Shown piece by piece: positions 17,212 to 24,768 of a stretch of DNA of 64,000 nucleotides. Each line of letters begins with the position of its first letter. The stretch's first letter is position 1. The position numbers were made by a program, and so were the translations under genes. The stretch comes from Paenibacillus caseinilyticus. GTDB taxonomy: Bacteria > Bacillota > Bacilli > Paenibacillales > NBRC-103111. The DNA is taken from positions 248,001 through 312,000 of the forward strand of contig NZ_JAQAGY010000001.1 of NCBI RefSeq assembly GCF_027533645.1. Direction: 5' to 3'. The notes under the pieces were generated by a model, which was not told the DNA's origin, ran no database searches, and saw nothing but the letters and a program-made list of their open reading frames with translations.

Positions 17212-18699
17212 TTAGCGCAGGTCTTCCTTCAACCGGATCACCTGGAGCTGTGTCGGAGCTTCCTTTACTTTCAACGCCCCCTGCTCGTCGTAACCGTCGA
17301 CGCCAAAATCGTTGTCGTTGACCACGGCCAACGTATTCTTGTTGACGACCGCCAGCCCTTCGAGCTTCTCGAACGGGTAGCCCAGCTTCGCTACATCGGC
17401 GATGAGCTCCTTGGATACAGGCACGATGCCCTGCTCCCGGATCTCGGAGAGGCTCATCGCCTCAAGCTTCCCGCTGTGCGGGCTGCCGAGCAGGTTCGTC
17501 GCCTTGGAGAAATCCGCTCGGTAGATACGCTTGATCTGCGCCTCGGCTCCGGCATTCTTATCCCGCTCGTCTACGAGTAGGACATCGCTACTCAGGGCGG
17601 CGAGGTCGCTGATCACGACGTCCTTCTGCTTCACGCCCTGGAAGAGCTCCGCATTCTCGGCGATATACACGTACTCGCCCACCACCTTCTTCGAAGCGGC
17701 CTCCAGCTTCAGAATGCGCAAAGCGCGGGACGCTTCGCCGGTCTTCTTGTCCGGCACGGCCATCGGGCTCTGGATCGAAGCGTACAAGAACTTGCCGTCC
17801 GGCGAAAGGCTTACACCCTCGAAGCCCCGGTTCGGAATCCGGCTGGCGTACATGCCGGGAAGGATATCGTGAATCTCCGTCTGCGCGCCGGCTGCCGTCA
17901 TGCTCTCCTTCATCCCTTCAGGGACCAGGCGGCCGACAATCGTACCGTCCCGCTTCACCTGCACGAGCGACGGGCGGTACTCGTCCGACAGCCAGAACGT
18001 ATCATCCGCCGGATTGTAGGCGATCCCTTCGAGATCCAGCCCGTCCGGGTCATAGGGGAGCCCCTTCGATCCCGATACATCGTACGGCACTTCGTCGGGG
18101 CCCGGGATGTTCGGCAGACCCGTGATGTCGGCCGTCCCCGTTACCTTGTCGGTCTTACCCGCGGGCAGGTGCAGCTTGATCGTCTCGAGCACTTGAATCT
18201 CCCCATTCGCCGCTTTGATCTTGTAGATCCGCGGCACATAGGAGACATCCGGGAACGTACGGAGCTTGTCCTTGCCGAATTCGCCGTTCGGCCCCCGGTC
18301 TGCCAGCGTGTAGAACGTATCCTCCGGATCGCCAGGCAGGTGCAGCAGGCCTGAGAAGCCGCCCTCCTTCAGCGTGCCATTGAGAGCGCCAGGCGCTTTC
18401 CACTCATGGACGGCGGCGATCTCCGGCTTGTCCTTCAAGCGGATCGCCCCGTTCCACTCGTCCCACTCCACCTGCTTGCCGAGTGCCTCGCCGAGCGCAC
18501 GCACCGGCAGGTAGGTGCTGCCGTCGATGACGACAGGTTTCTTCTCCAGTTGGAGCTCCTTGCCTGCGGACCAGATGCCATAAGGCGCCGGAACCGCCTG
18601 CCCTCCCTCCGGAGCCGCTGCGGCCCCCTGTGCGGCCAGCAGCGTTACCACCGCCGCCGATACGGCGATCCGTTTGATGCCCTGTCTTGTTGTAGTCAT
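17212..18699 (-). CDS. Secreted esterase-like phytase-family protein with stalk domain
   Basis: 495-aa exported protein. Signal peptide residues 1-29 (GIKRIAVSAAVVTLLAAQ, then AAA). Residues about 40-75 are a single copper-amine-oxidase-type stalk repeat (YLPVRALGEALGKQVEWDEW). Residues about 110-490 match the phytase-like/esterase-like beta-propeller family (PF13449): FYTLADRGPNGEF, GLDLEGIAYNP, GFEGVSLSPDGKFLYAS and LEGLAVVNKNTLAVVNDNDFG. GGAGGAG lies 11 bases before the ATG. A PhoP-box array upstream suggests induction by phosphate starvation, which fits release of phosphate from an extracellular organic phosphate. The family name does not prove phytase activity. Confidence 0.9.
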   Translation of the reverse strand: MTTTRQGIKRIAVSAAVVTLLAAQGAAAAPEGGQAVPAPYGIWSAGKELQLEKKPVVIDGSTYLPVRALGEALGKQVEWDEWNGAIRLKDKPEIAAVHEWKAPGALNGTLKEGGFSGLLHLPGDPEDTFYTLADRGPNGEFGKDKLRTFPDVSYVPRIYKIKAANGEIQVLETIKLHLPAGKTDKVTGTADITGLPNIPGPDEVPYDVSGSKGLPYDPDGLDLEGIAYNPADDTFWLSDEYRPSLVQVKRDGTIVGRLVPEGMKESMTAAGAQTEIHDILPGMYASRIPNRGFEGVSLSPDGKFLYASIQSPMAVPDKKTGEASRALRILKLEAASKKVVGEYVYIAENAELFQGVKQKDVVISDLAALSSDVLLVDERDKNAGAEAQIKRIYRADFSKATNLLGSPHSGKLEAMSLSEIREQGIVPVSKELIADVAKLGYPFEKLEGLAVVNKNTLAVVNDNDFGVDGYDEQGALKVKEAPTQLQVIRLKEDLR

Positions 18700-18754
18700 T
18701 GTGCGTTTCTCCTCCATAGGTATGTACTTGGTCTCTCCACTCACTGTTCCCCAG

Positions 18755-18806
18755 CATAAGTCCGCAATGTTTTGACCATGTAAACGAGATGTGAAGAAAT
18801 CATTAA
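18755..18806 (-). promoter_or_regulatory. PhoP-box array and -10 of the phytase-like gene
   Basis: Reading toward the gene, four hexamers TTAATG, TTCACA, TTTACA and AAAACA start at exact 11-bp steps (plus-strand starts 18801, 18790, 18779, 18768), followed after 7 bases by TTATGC as -10. This matches the B. subtilis PhoP pattern TT(A/T/C)ACA repeated with 5-bp gaps and positioned upstream of a -10 box, with no good -35. Confidence 0.7.
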
Positions 18807-18849
18807 GATTGGCGTCAAGCAGTCCGGCAGCACGGCAGGCGCACAGCAA

Positions 18850-18892
18850 AATAAGCCTCCCCCTGTCCGCCGGGACAGGAAAGAGGCTTATT
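18850..18892 (-). terminator. Terminator of the HesB-like/DUF1450 unit
   Basis: AATAAGCCTC and GAGGCTTATT arms with inner CTGTCC/GGGACAG. It lies between the DUF1450 stop and the Pho-type promoter of the next gene. Confidence 0.85.
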
Positions 18893-18943
18893 CGACTCCC
18901 GCAGCCGCAGAGTCCGCTTCCTGGGGGAAACGCACGGCTCGAT

Positions 18944-19171
18944 TCAGGATTTCTTGATGTATTTCGATGCCTTCTCGATCGCCTCATCCTCTGTCTTGCC
19001 GGTTACATACCGGCCGTTCACGAAGATGAAGGCAAAGCGAGAGCAGGGACCGCAGTAGGACTTGCATCCCACCTTAATGTCCGCGTCAGGCGCGAGCTTC
19101 TGAAGCTTGGAAAGGGTGGTTTTCATGCGCATATGCTTGCATTTGTCGCACACCCGGATATCATTGGCCAT
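18944..19171 (-). CDS. DUF1450 protein (YuzB-like)
   Basis: 75-aa protein of the DUF1450 family. Cysteines are arranged as VCDKCKH at the start and VGCKSYCGPCSRFAF in the middle, giving five Cys in a small thioredoxin/ferredoxin-like fold that probably binds metal or an Fe-S cluster. The C-terminal half (FVNGRYVTGKTEDEAIEKASKYI) is the family signature. It follows the HesB-like gene by 35 bases on the same strand, so the two are probably one transcript, as redox/Fe-S neighbours. GGAACTGCC spacing before the ATG is modest. Confidence 0.85.
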   Translation of the reverse strand: MANDIRVCDKCKHMRMKTTLSKLQKLAPDADIKVGCKSYCGPCSRFAFIFVNGRYVTGKTEDEAIEKASKYIKKS

Positions 19172-19206
19172 GCGGGCAGTTCCTTTCTATTCCAAACACG
19201 CCGCTC

Positions 19207-19509
19207 TTAGTGGTCGCCGTGGTTGCCTTTGCTCGGATTCGTGACGGCGAAGCCTTCTTCCGGTACATAGAAATAGTCGATACGGATCCCGTCAAGCAAT
19301 GGCTCGTCCTTCTTCAGGATGACATCGATCTCCTTGTCTGTCGACACCACTACATCTTCCTCGGTCGGCGTATCCATCGCCATGCCGTAGTGGGCATGGT
19401 CGCCATGCGAGTGTGTAATATAAACGCGAAGCTTGAGTTCTTTGTTTTCTTCCTGCTGCAGTTCGGCCTGAAGCACTTTAGCGGCGTTGCGCGAAATTTT
19501 GACGTTCAT
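19207..19509 (-). CDS. HesB/IscA-like fold protein without cysteine
   Basis: 100-aa protein resembling the HesB-like (A-type carrier) fold: NVKISRNAAKVLQAEL at the start, LKLRVYI, VVVSTDKEIDVILKKDEPLLDG, then IDYFYVPEEGFAVTNPSKG. A-type Fe-S carriers bind clusters with three Cys, but this protein has none. Instead it has THSHGDHAHYG in the first-ligand region and a GNHGDH C-terminus. Start MNVKIS (19509) is used because AGGAG abuts the ATG at 19521. A role as a metal or His-based variant is inference. It lies directly upstream of DUF1450. Confidence 0.75.
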   Translation of the reverse strand: MNVKISRNAAKVLQAELQQEENKELKLRVYITHSHGDHAHYGMAMDTPTEEDVVVSTDKEIDVILKKDEPLLDGIRIDYFYVPEEGFAVTNPSKGNHGDH

Positions 19510-19738
19510 TATGAGGGCCATCTCCTACTTGTGCGTTTTCAATTCATTGTACGCAATCGGGGCCGGGAAATCAACCGTTACCTCTTGGGCGGGATCTTCG
19601 AGAAGCCCCGTTTTAACTTCAAGCTTTAATTTTCGTTTCTAATAATTGATTGTCGTCAGATTACTTCCTTCGTAAAGGTATTCAGGTATTCTTCGTTAAA
19701 TCCATAAGCGAATGCCGCTCCAGCAGCCTGCAAGTGAG

Positions 19739-19882
19739 TCAGATCCCCCTACCGCTACCTGCGTGCCCGTCCATCCGCTCGCCGACGCCCCGCTGCTCGT
19801 AATACCCGTAGGCGAGCACCGATACCCCGATGAAGAGCACTACCATAACCAGGGAGTAGAACAGCAGAATCCGGTTGAACAT
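19739..19882 (-). CDS. 47-aa single-pass membrane protein
   Basis: Not recognised as a known family. The product has one strong TM segment (residues 4-27, RILLFYSLVMVVLFIGVSVL) and a short polar tail rich in Gly and charged residues (YEQRGVGERMDGHAGSG). AGGAGG is exactly 8 bases before the ATG, the best evidence for translation. The plus-strand ORF over the same bases has no ribosome binding site and poor composition. Confidence 0.65.
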   Translation of the reverse strand: MFNRILLFYSLVMVVLFIGVSVLAYGYYEQRGVGERMDGHAGSGRGI

Positions 19883-20044
19883 GCGGGATTCCTCCTGATC
19901 TCCCCCCCATTTGCCATTTGGGTGCTTCTGTTCTACTATGGAAAGTAGCCGGCGGAATGCATCGTTCGTATACTCCGTATAACTACTTGCCCGTTCATAA
20001 CGGAAGCCGCCGCATCACCCACCGAAAGCGAGGTTGACGAGAGC

Positions 20045-20410
20045 ATGACCTTACATGAAAGCGTAACGGCTTCGACCAAAGAACCCGGCAATTACATACC
20101 GAAGACCCCTGAATCCGTGGAATGCTCTATTGAGAAAGCGCTGGATGTGATCGGAGGCAAGTGGTCCTTCCTGGTGATCCGCGAGCTGTTCTGCGGCAAA
20201 AAACGCTTCGGCGAGCTGCAGCGCAGCATCCAGTCCGTCTCGCCCAAATCGTTGACGGATACCCTGCGCCACTTGGAGGAATACGGCGTTCTGGAGAGAA
20301 CAGCCTATGCCACCGTTCCCGTGACGGTCGAATACTCGCTCACCCCGAAGGGCGAAGACCTGCACCAGATGATCAAAGAGATGAAGATGTGGGCGGCCAA
20401 ATGGTGCTAG
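20045..20410 (+). CDS. HxlR-family transcriptional regulator
   Basis: 121-aa winged-helix repressor (DUF24/HxlR). CSIEKALDVIGGKWSFLVIRELFCGKKRFGEL is the classical start of the domain, followed by SVSPKSLTDTLRHLEEYGVLER and VEYSLTPKGEDL. The N-terminal Cys (residue 27) is placed like the redox-sensing Cys of YodB/HypR-type members, which respond to quinones, diamide or aldehydes. It lies 30 bases upstream of the AI-2E transporter gene and is likely co-transcribed. A possible target elsewhere in the window is the azoreductase promoter near 60.3 kb. Confidence 0.9.
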   Translation: MTLHESVTASTKEPGNYIPKTPESVECSIEKALDVIGGKWSFLVIRELFCGKKRFGELQRSIQSVSPKSLTDTLRHLEEYGVLERTAYATVPVTVEYSLTPKGEDLHQMIKEMKMWAAKWC

Positions 20411-20440
20411 CCTGATCCGCTAACCGAGGTGACGTTGACC

Positions 20441-21550
20441 ATGATCTCTTTTTACCGCAAATATTACAAAACGGCGATCGACATCGGTCTGCTCGTCCTC
20501 ACCGTCTATCTGTTCATGTCCGCCTTCAGCTACCTGTACCGGATTGCCACACCGATCTTCATGGCCTTCGTGATCTATCTGATCATCGAGCCGCTGGCCC
20601 GCGCCCTGCACCGCAAAGGACTGAAGAAATCGATCGCCTCCGCGCTCTCGACGCTGGTCTTCGTGCTCGTCATCCTCAGCGCCTTGACCGGAGTCGGCGT
20701 CATCTTCACTTCCCAGATCATCAACCTGAAGGACAAGCTGCCGGAATACGCGGCCGTGATGGAGAGGGAGATTGTCGAGCGCACCGATCAGCTGCAGGAC
20801 CGGCTGGGGCCGCTGCCTACGCAGGATCTGATTAACCGGGCCAAGGAATTCTCGACCGAAATCACAACCAAAGCCACCCAGATTGCGAGGAATTTCCTGA
20901 CGAGCACGTTCGTCATGCTGACCTCCTTCTCCACGTTCGTCGTCAATTTCGTCATCGGGATCATTCTCGCCTACTTCCTCAGTATCGAGATTCAATCCTG
21001 GAAGCGGGCCGCTGCCGAGAAGACGCCGAAGACGTTCCTGAAGGTGTTCCATTTCTTGCGGGAGAACGTCCTGATCGGGATCGCAACCTATCTCAAGGCT
21101 CAGGCGAAGCTTATCTCGATTACCTTCGTGGTGATTTTCGTATCGCTGCTCATTCTCGGCGTCAACAACGCGTTCTCCGTCGCCCTGCTCGCAGCGGTAT
21201 TCGACGTACTGCCCCTGCTCGGGGTAGCGACACTGTTCATCCCGTGGATCATCTACCTGCTCATCGTGAAGCAGACGACGCTTGCGATCTCGCTAGCGGT
21301 GCTGCTCCTCATCGTAGTCGGCGTCCGCCAAATCCTGGAGCCCAAGATCACCGGGGATTCGCTCGGCGTCTCGGCGTTCACGATGCTCTCGTTCATGATC
21401 ATCTCGCTCTCGTTGTTCGGCATCGCCGGGGTGATCCTGTCGCCGGTGCTGATCATTCTGATCAAGGCGCTATATGAAAAAGGCCATCTCAAACGCTGGA
21501 TCCGCATGCCGGACGAAGAATACGAGCCGGAGCGGCCGAACCCGTTGTAG
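20441..21550 (+). CDS. AI-2E family transporter (YdbI/TqsA-like)
   Basis: 369-aa multi-pass membrane protein (PF01594). It has the TM bundle at the N-terminus, a long amphipathic middle region (residues about 90-150), and the conserved C-terminal GVNNAFSVALLAAVFDVLPLLG and EPKITGDSLGVSAFTMLSF. Family members export autoinducer-2-like molecules or act as Na+/H+ antiporters, so the substrate is open. The ATG at 20441 with GAGGTG 9 bases upstream is preferred over the GTG at 20429. The C-terminus is cytosolic and charged. Confidence 0.9.
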   Translation: MISFYRKYYKTAIDIGLLVLTVYLFMSAFSYLYRIATPIFMAFVIYLIIEPLARALHRKGLKKSIASALSTLVFVLVILSALTGVGVIFTSQIINLKDKLPEYAAVMEREIVERTDQLQDRLGPLPTQDLINRAKEFSTEITTKATQIARNFLTSTFVMLTSFSTFVVNFVIGIILAYFLSIEIQSWKRAAAEKTPKTFLKVFHFLRENVLIGIATYLKAQAKLISITFVVIFVSLLILGVNNAFSVALLAAVFDVLPLLGVATLFIPWIIYLLIVKQTTLAISLAVLLLIVVGVRQILEPKITGDSLGVSAFTMLSFMIISLSLFGIAGVILSPVLIILIKALYEKGHLKRWIRMPDEEYEPERPNPL

Positions 21551-21595
21551 GCATTACTATCACCGGCCCGGGACTGCATCGTACCGGCGCGCATT

Positions 21596-21677
21596 GCCAA
21601 AGAGGAGGATCCCAGGATCCAATGCCATTTAGTTAAGGTTATCTAAATGACATTGCCCCAGGGTCCTCCTCTTTGGC
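21596..21677. terminator. Very long intergenic hairpin (82 bp)
   Basis: 14 perfect outer base pairs (GCCAAAGAGGAGGA/TCCTCCTCTTTGGC), a short asymmetric interior, then AATGCCATTTAG pairing with CTAAATGACATT (one mismatch) and a loop. It lies between the convergent transporter and SgcJ-like genes; probably a bidirectional terminator, unusually long. Confidence 0.6.
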
Positions 21678-21732
21678 GTAGATTCGAGATCAGGCCATCC
21701 GCGCCGCTTCGCTGCAAGCCATCCATCAGCCG

Positions 21733-22188
21733 TTACTTCAGCAGCTCCCGCAGCTCCTGCGTCATCCGTTCGGCCAGATCGGGCCTTCCATGGAACTGGG
21801 CGGGGGTGTTCTGGAAGAGCTGAATCCTCCACGATCCTCCCGTCTGTACGGCAAGCACCGTATGATGGGCATTAACCGCGGGATTCAGCTCCGCCTGTCC
21901 CCGGGGGACCATCCCTGCTGACGCACGCAGCAGAGCGGTGCCTTCTCCGAGCAGATTCACACGCAGGACTTTGGCCACATACCGGGCAGTAGGATGGTTC
22001 GCGAAGATGGGGGCCAGGTGGGCATAGATTTCCTCCGGGCCGGCCGATATGCTTCCGTCATATCCGATGCTCTCGCCCTCCACGGCGAACAGATCGGCCA
22101 TGGCCCGGGCATCCTGCCCGTTCCAAGCCTCAAGCAGCTGCCGGTATAACGCCTTGATATCGTTCTCTGCTGGAGAACTCACACGCAT
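21733..22188 (-). CDS. SgcJ/EcaC-type NTF2-like protein
   Basis: 151-aa SnoaL/NTF2-like cone-fold protein. NDIKALYRQLLEAWNGQDARAMADLFA and GPEEIYAHLAPIF fit the SgcJ/EcaC family, whose members include polyketide-tailoring and stress-type proteins of unknown chemistry. The purine-rich AGAAGG lies 1 base before this ATG and 7 bases before a GTG at 22182, so the real protein may begin two codons later (V-S-S-P-A-E). Isolated gene; substrate unknown. Confidence 0.8.
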   Translation of the reverse strand: MRVSSPAENDIKALYRQLLEAWNGQDARAMADLFAVEGESIGYDGSISAGPEEIYAHLAPIFANHPTARYVAKVLRVNLLGEGTALLRASAGMVPRGQAELNPAVNAHHTVLAVQTGGSWRIQLFQNTPAQFHGRPDLAERMTQELRELLK

Positions 22189-22222
22189 ACCTTCTTTCGC
22201 GAAACATCATAAGATGCCGAAG

Positions 22223-22450
22223 CTAGAGATATCGCTCGGCCCGCTCCGTGAACCAATTCATGAGCAGCAGGGTGACCGCGACATCGTCAACAGGCAGGAA
22301 GTTGAGCAAGTCCGGCGCAACCCAGTAGACCAGCACCGGTACAGCGAAGAAAAGCTTCTCGCGAAGCGGCACTTTGGGCGACCGAAGCAGAGGGAGAATG
22401 CGGCGGAAGACATGCCCCCACCGGCGCATCGATAACAAGCGGGTCCACAT
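22223..22450 (-). CDS. DUF1232 (YkvA-like) small membrane protein
   Basis: 75-aa protein of the DUF1232 family. VPLREKLFFAVPVLVYWVAPDLLNFLPVDDVAV carries the signature of a short amphipathic helix, a hydrophobic segment and the D-D motif. AAGGAGG precedes the ATG. Function unknown; the family is often single-gene and membrane associated. Confidence 0.82.
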   Translation of the reverse strand: MWTRLLSMRRWGHVFRRILPLLRSPKVPLREKLFFAVPVLVYWVAPDLLNFLPVDDVAVTLLLMNWFTERAERYL

Positions 22451-22608
22451 ACGCTAACCTCCTTCTAAGGGACAAACTGGACAAGCTGGATACCACCAGT
22501 ATACCCGACTTTCGATCCCAAGCCGAATCCAGCGGTCCAGTGGTCCAGCGTTCCTGCGCTCACCAGAAGCTCGCGGCACCAGCCTGCCTATCCCGGTCAG
22601 CCTCTGGA

Positions 22609-23526
22609 TCACGTTACTCCATCCGGCTCCCTGCCGGCAGCTTCGGAGCGGCGCCCGGACATAAGGCTGCGGTATTCCGTCGGAGTTACCCCTTTGTGTA
22701 CCCGGAACAGCCTGTTGAAGGTCTGGAAGGACCCAAAGCCGGCCTCCAGCGCCACATCGAGCATCCGCATGTCGGTGGATGCGAGCAGCGAGCAGGCATG
22801 ACGCAGCCTCACCTCATGAAGAAGCTTGGTGAAAGGGATGCCGGCCTGCCGCTTAATCGCCTCGCTGAGCTTGGAAGGATGATAACCGAACCTCTCCGCC
22901 AGGCGGGCCAATTGCAGCTCCTCCCGGTAATGCGTGTGGATATAGCGAATGACCGGCCAGACCGACGGCACGTTCGCAGACGAGGCATTCCGCACAGGGC
23001 GCACCTGACCGGGGCCGGCTCTAGCACGGTGAAACCGCAGCAGCACCTCCGCCAGCTTCAGCCTAAGCAGGAACGTTCTCGCCTCGCCTTCTCCCCGGTA
23101 TTCCTGCAGCATGTCCCGGAATACCGCTTCCATCCCCTCCCTCTGCTGTCCTTCCAGCGTCACATAGGGGGACTCCTCCGTTTCGGCGAACAGCAGACCG
23201 GACATCGATTCTTCTTCACGGAGGATCGGCAGCAGAAGGCCCAGGTCGAACATTAAGTTATACAGCTTCAGGGCGGAGCCCGGCTTCGCCGATATCTCGT
23301 GCACTTGGTATGGCAGCAGCAGGGTGAAGACGCCGGGCCGCATGGCATGCGGGCCGCCGTTGACGGTCTCGGTTCCTTCGCCTTCCGTGACGAGGGAGAA
23401 CTCGAGGAAGTCGTGCCGGTGGGCCGGGAAGCGGCCCTCGATCCGGTTGAGCGACAGATGAAAAGGAAAGCCCGGATCAATATACGGATAATCCGTCAGA
23501 TGTTTGTTCCCGGGAAATGCCGTCAT
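22609..23526 (-). CDS. AraC-family regulator of the GH130 gene
   Basis: 305-aa transcription activator. The N-terminal cupin-like sugar-binding domain (FPFHLSLNRIEGRFPAHRHDFLEFSLVTEG, then VFTLLLPYQVHEI) is followed by a C-terminal double helix-turn-helix of about 100 residues (LARLAERFGYHPSKLSEAIKRQAG and LDVALEAGFGSFQTFNRLFRVHKGVTPTEYR). It is divergent from the GH130 gene, whose promoter has 21-bp-phased direct repeats suitable for this regulator. The inducer is probably an oligosaccharide; this is inference from the neighbour. Confidence 0.9.
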   Translation of the reverse strand: MTAFPGNKHLTDYPYIDPGFPFHLSLNRIEGRFPAHRHDFLEFSLVTEGEGTETVNGGPHAMRPGVFTLLLPYQVHEISAKPGSALKLYNLMFDLGLLLPILREEESMSGLLFAETEESPYVTLEGQQREGMEAVFRDMLQEYRGEGEARTFLLRLKLAEVLLRFHRARAGPGQVRPVRNASSANVPSVWPVIRYIHTHYREELQLARLAERFGYHPSKLSEAIKRQAGIPFTKLLHEVRLRHACSLLASTDMRMLDVALEAGFGSFQTFNRLFRVHKGVTPTEYRSLMSGRRSEAAGREPDGVT

Positions 23527-23554
23527 GGGTGATCAGCCCCGTTTCCGGAAATTT

Positions 23555-23608
23555 TGAGAGAGTTCCATGAAGGAATGAGAGGGTTCTTTTCTCTTTTTAC
23601 TTTATCAT
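23555..23608 (+). promoter_or_regulatory. Direct-repeat operator and promoter of the GH130 gene
   Basis: TGAGAGAGTTC (23555-23565) and TGAGAGGGTTC (23576-23586) start 21 bp apart, 10 of 11 bases identical. The second covers the -35 position of a TATCAT -10 (23603-23608). This is the usual AraC-type activator arrangement. Confidence 0.6.
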
Positions 23609-23650
23609 GAAAACGTATCCTATTCCCCCTAAAGTAAAGGAGACCGACCG

Positions 23651-24661
23651 ATGACCACTCCTTTGATCGGCCCGCTGTCCTCTGCGCAGATCATCCGCCG
23701 CCATCCGGCCAACCCGGTGCTGCAGCCCTCCGACGTGCCTTACAAGCCGGCTCTCGTGTTCAATGCCGGCGTGACCAAGTTTCAGGGCCGGTATATTATG
23801 GTATTCCGCAACGATTACGGCGATACCGGCGCACAGACCCTGCTCCCGAGCCGCACGACCAACCTCGGTCTGGCCTACAGCTCCGACGGTATCCACTGGG
23901 AGGTGCAGCCCGCTCCTTGCTTCGGCCTCACGGACAAGGAGATCATCCGCACATACGATCCTCGCCTGACCGTGATCGACGGCCGATGCTACATGTGCTT
24001 CGCGGTAGATACGATGCACGGCATCCGCGGCGGGATCGCCGTCACGGACGATTTTGAGCACTTCGAGGTGCTCAGCATGTCGGTGCCCGACAACCGCAAT
24101 ATGGTGCTCTTCCCAGAACGCATCGGCGGACAGTATGTCCGGCTGGAACGGCCTATGCCCGTGTACAGCCGGGGGCGGGACCGCTTCGATGTCTGGATAT
24201 CCGACTCGCCCGACCTGCGGTATTGGGGGAATGCGAAGCTGCTGCTCGGCGTCGAGGATCTGCCGTATGCCAACGATAAGATCGGCCCCGGAGCTCCTCC
24301 GGTGAAGACGGCGAAGGGCTGGCTGACGGCGGTTCACAGCGTCGATCTCGATCCATCCCGGGGCAAGAACGGCTGGGAGCCCGCCTGGAAGAAGCGGTAC
24401 TGTGCCGGACTCGCCCTGCTAGATCTTGAAGACCCGAGCCGGGTCGTCGGCTTGTACCGGGAGCCGTTGATCGCGCCCGAAGCCGCCTACGAAGCAGAGG
24501 AAGGCTTCCGCACCCAAGTCATCTTCCCGGGCGGCATGGTGCTGGAAGACGACGGCGAAGTCAAGATTTACTATGGCGCCGCCGATACGGTGGAGTGCGT
24601 GGCGACGGCCCATGTGGACGATCTCGTGAAGCTTTGTCTGGATGGAGGACCGAAGCTTTAA
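23651..24661 (+). CDS. Glycoside hydrolase/phosphorylase family 130
   Basis: 336-aa five-bladed-propeller enzyme of GH130, the family of mannoside phosphorylases (beta-1,4-mannosylglucose, mannooligosaccharides, N-glycan-type). Conserved pieces are IIRRHPANPVL, VFNAGVTKFQGRYIMVFR, IRTYDPRLT with the catalytic Asp, and RTQVIFPGGMVLEDDGEVKIYYGAADT. AAAGGAG lies 9 bases before the ATG. No secretion signal, so it acts in the cytosol on imported oligosaccharides. Regulation by the divergent AraC gene is likely. Which mannoside is cleaved cannot be read from the sequence. Confidence 0.92.
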   Translation: MTTPLIGPLSSAQIIRRHPANPVLQPSDVPYKPALVFNAGVTKFQGRYIMVFRNDYGDTGAQTLLPSRTTNLGLAYSSDGIHWEVQPAPCFGLTDKEIIRTYDPRLTVIDGRCYMCFAVDTMHGIRGGIAVTDDFEHFEVLSMSVPDNRNMVLFPERIGGQYVRLERPMPVYSRGRDRFDVWISDSPDLRYWGNAKLLLGVEDLPYANDKIGPGAPPVKTAKGWLTAVHSVDLDPSRGKNGWEPAWKKRYCAGLALLDLEDPSRVVGLYREPLIAPEAAYEAEEGFRTQVIFPGGMVLEDDGEVKIYYGAADTVECVATAHVDDLVKLCLDGGPKL

Positions 24662-24711
24662 CGCTATGCCGGCGGCATGCAGCCATGGGACCGCGGGCCG
24701 CCGTCTATGGA

Positions 24712-24759
24712 GAAAAACCGTGCGCAGCCTCTGCCCGAATGGGGAGGATACGCACGGTT
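24712..24759 (-). terminator. Terminator of the M14 peptidase gene
   Basis: AACCGTGCG and CGCACGGTT arms on the minus strand, ending in TTTTT, directly after the peptidase stop. Confidence 0.8.
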
Positions 24760-24768
24760 GTGGTGTAC

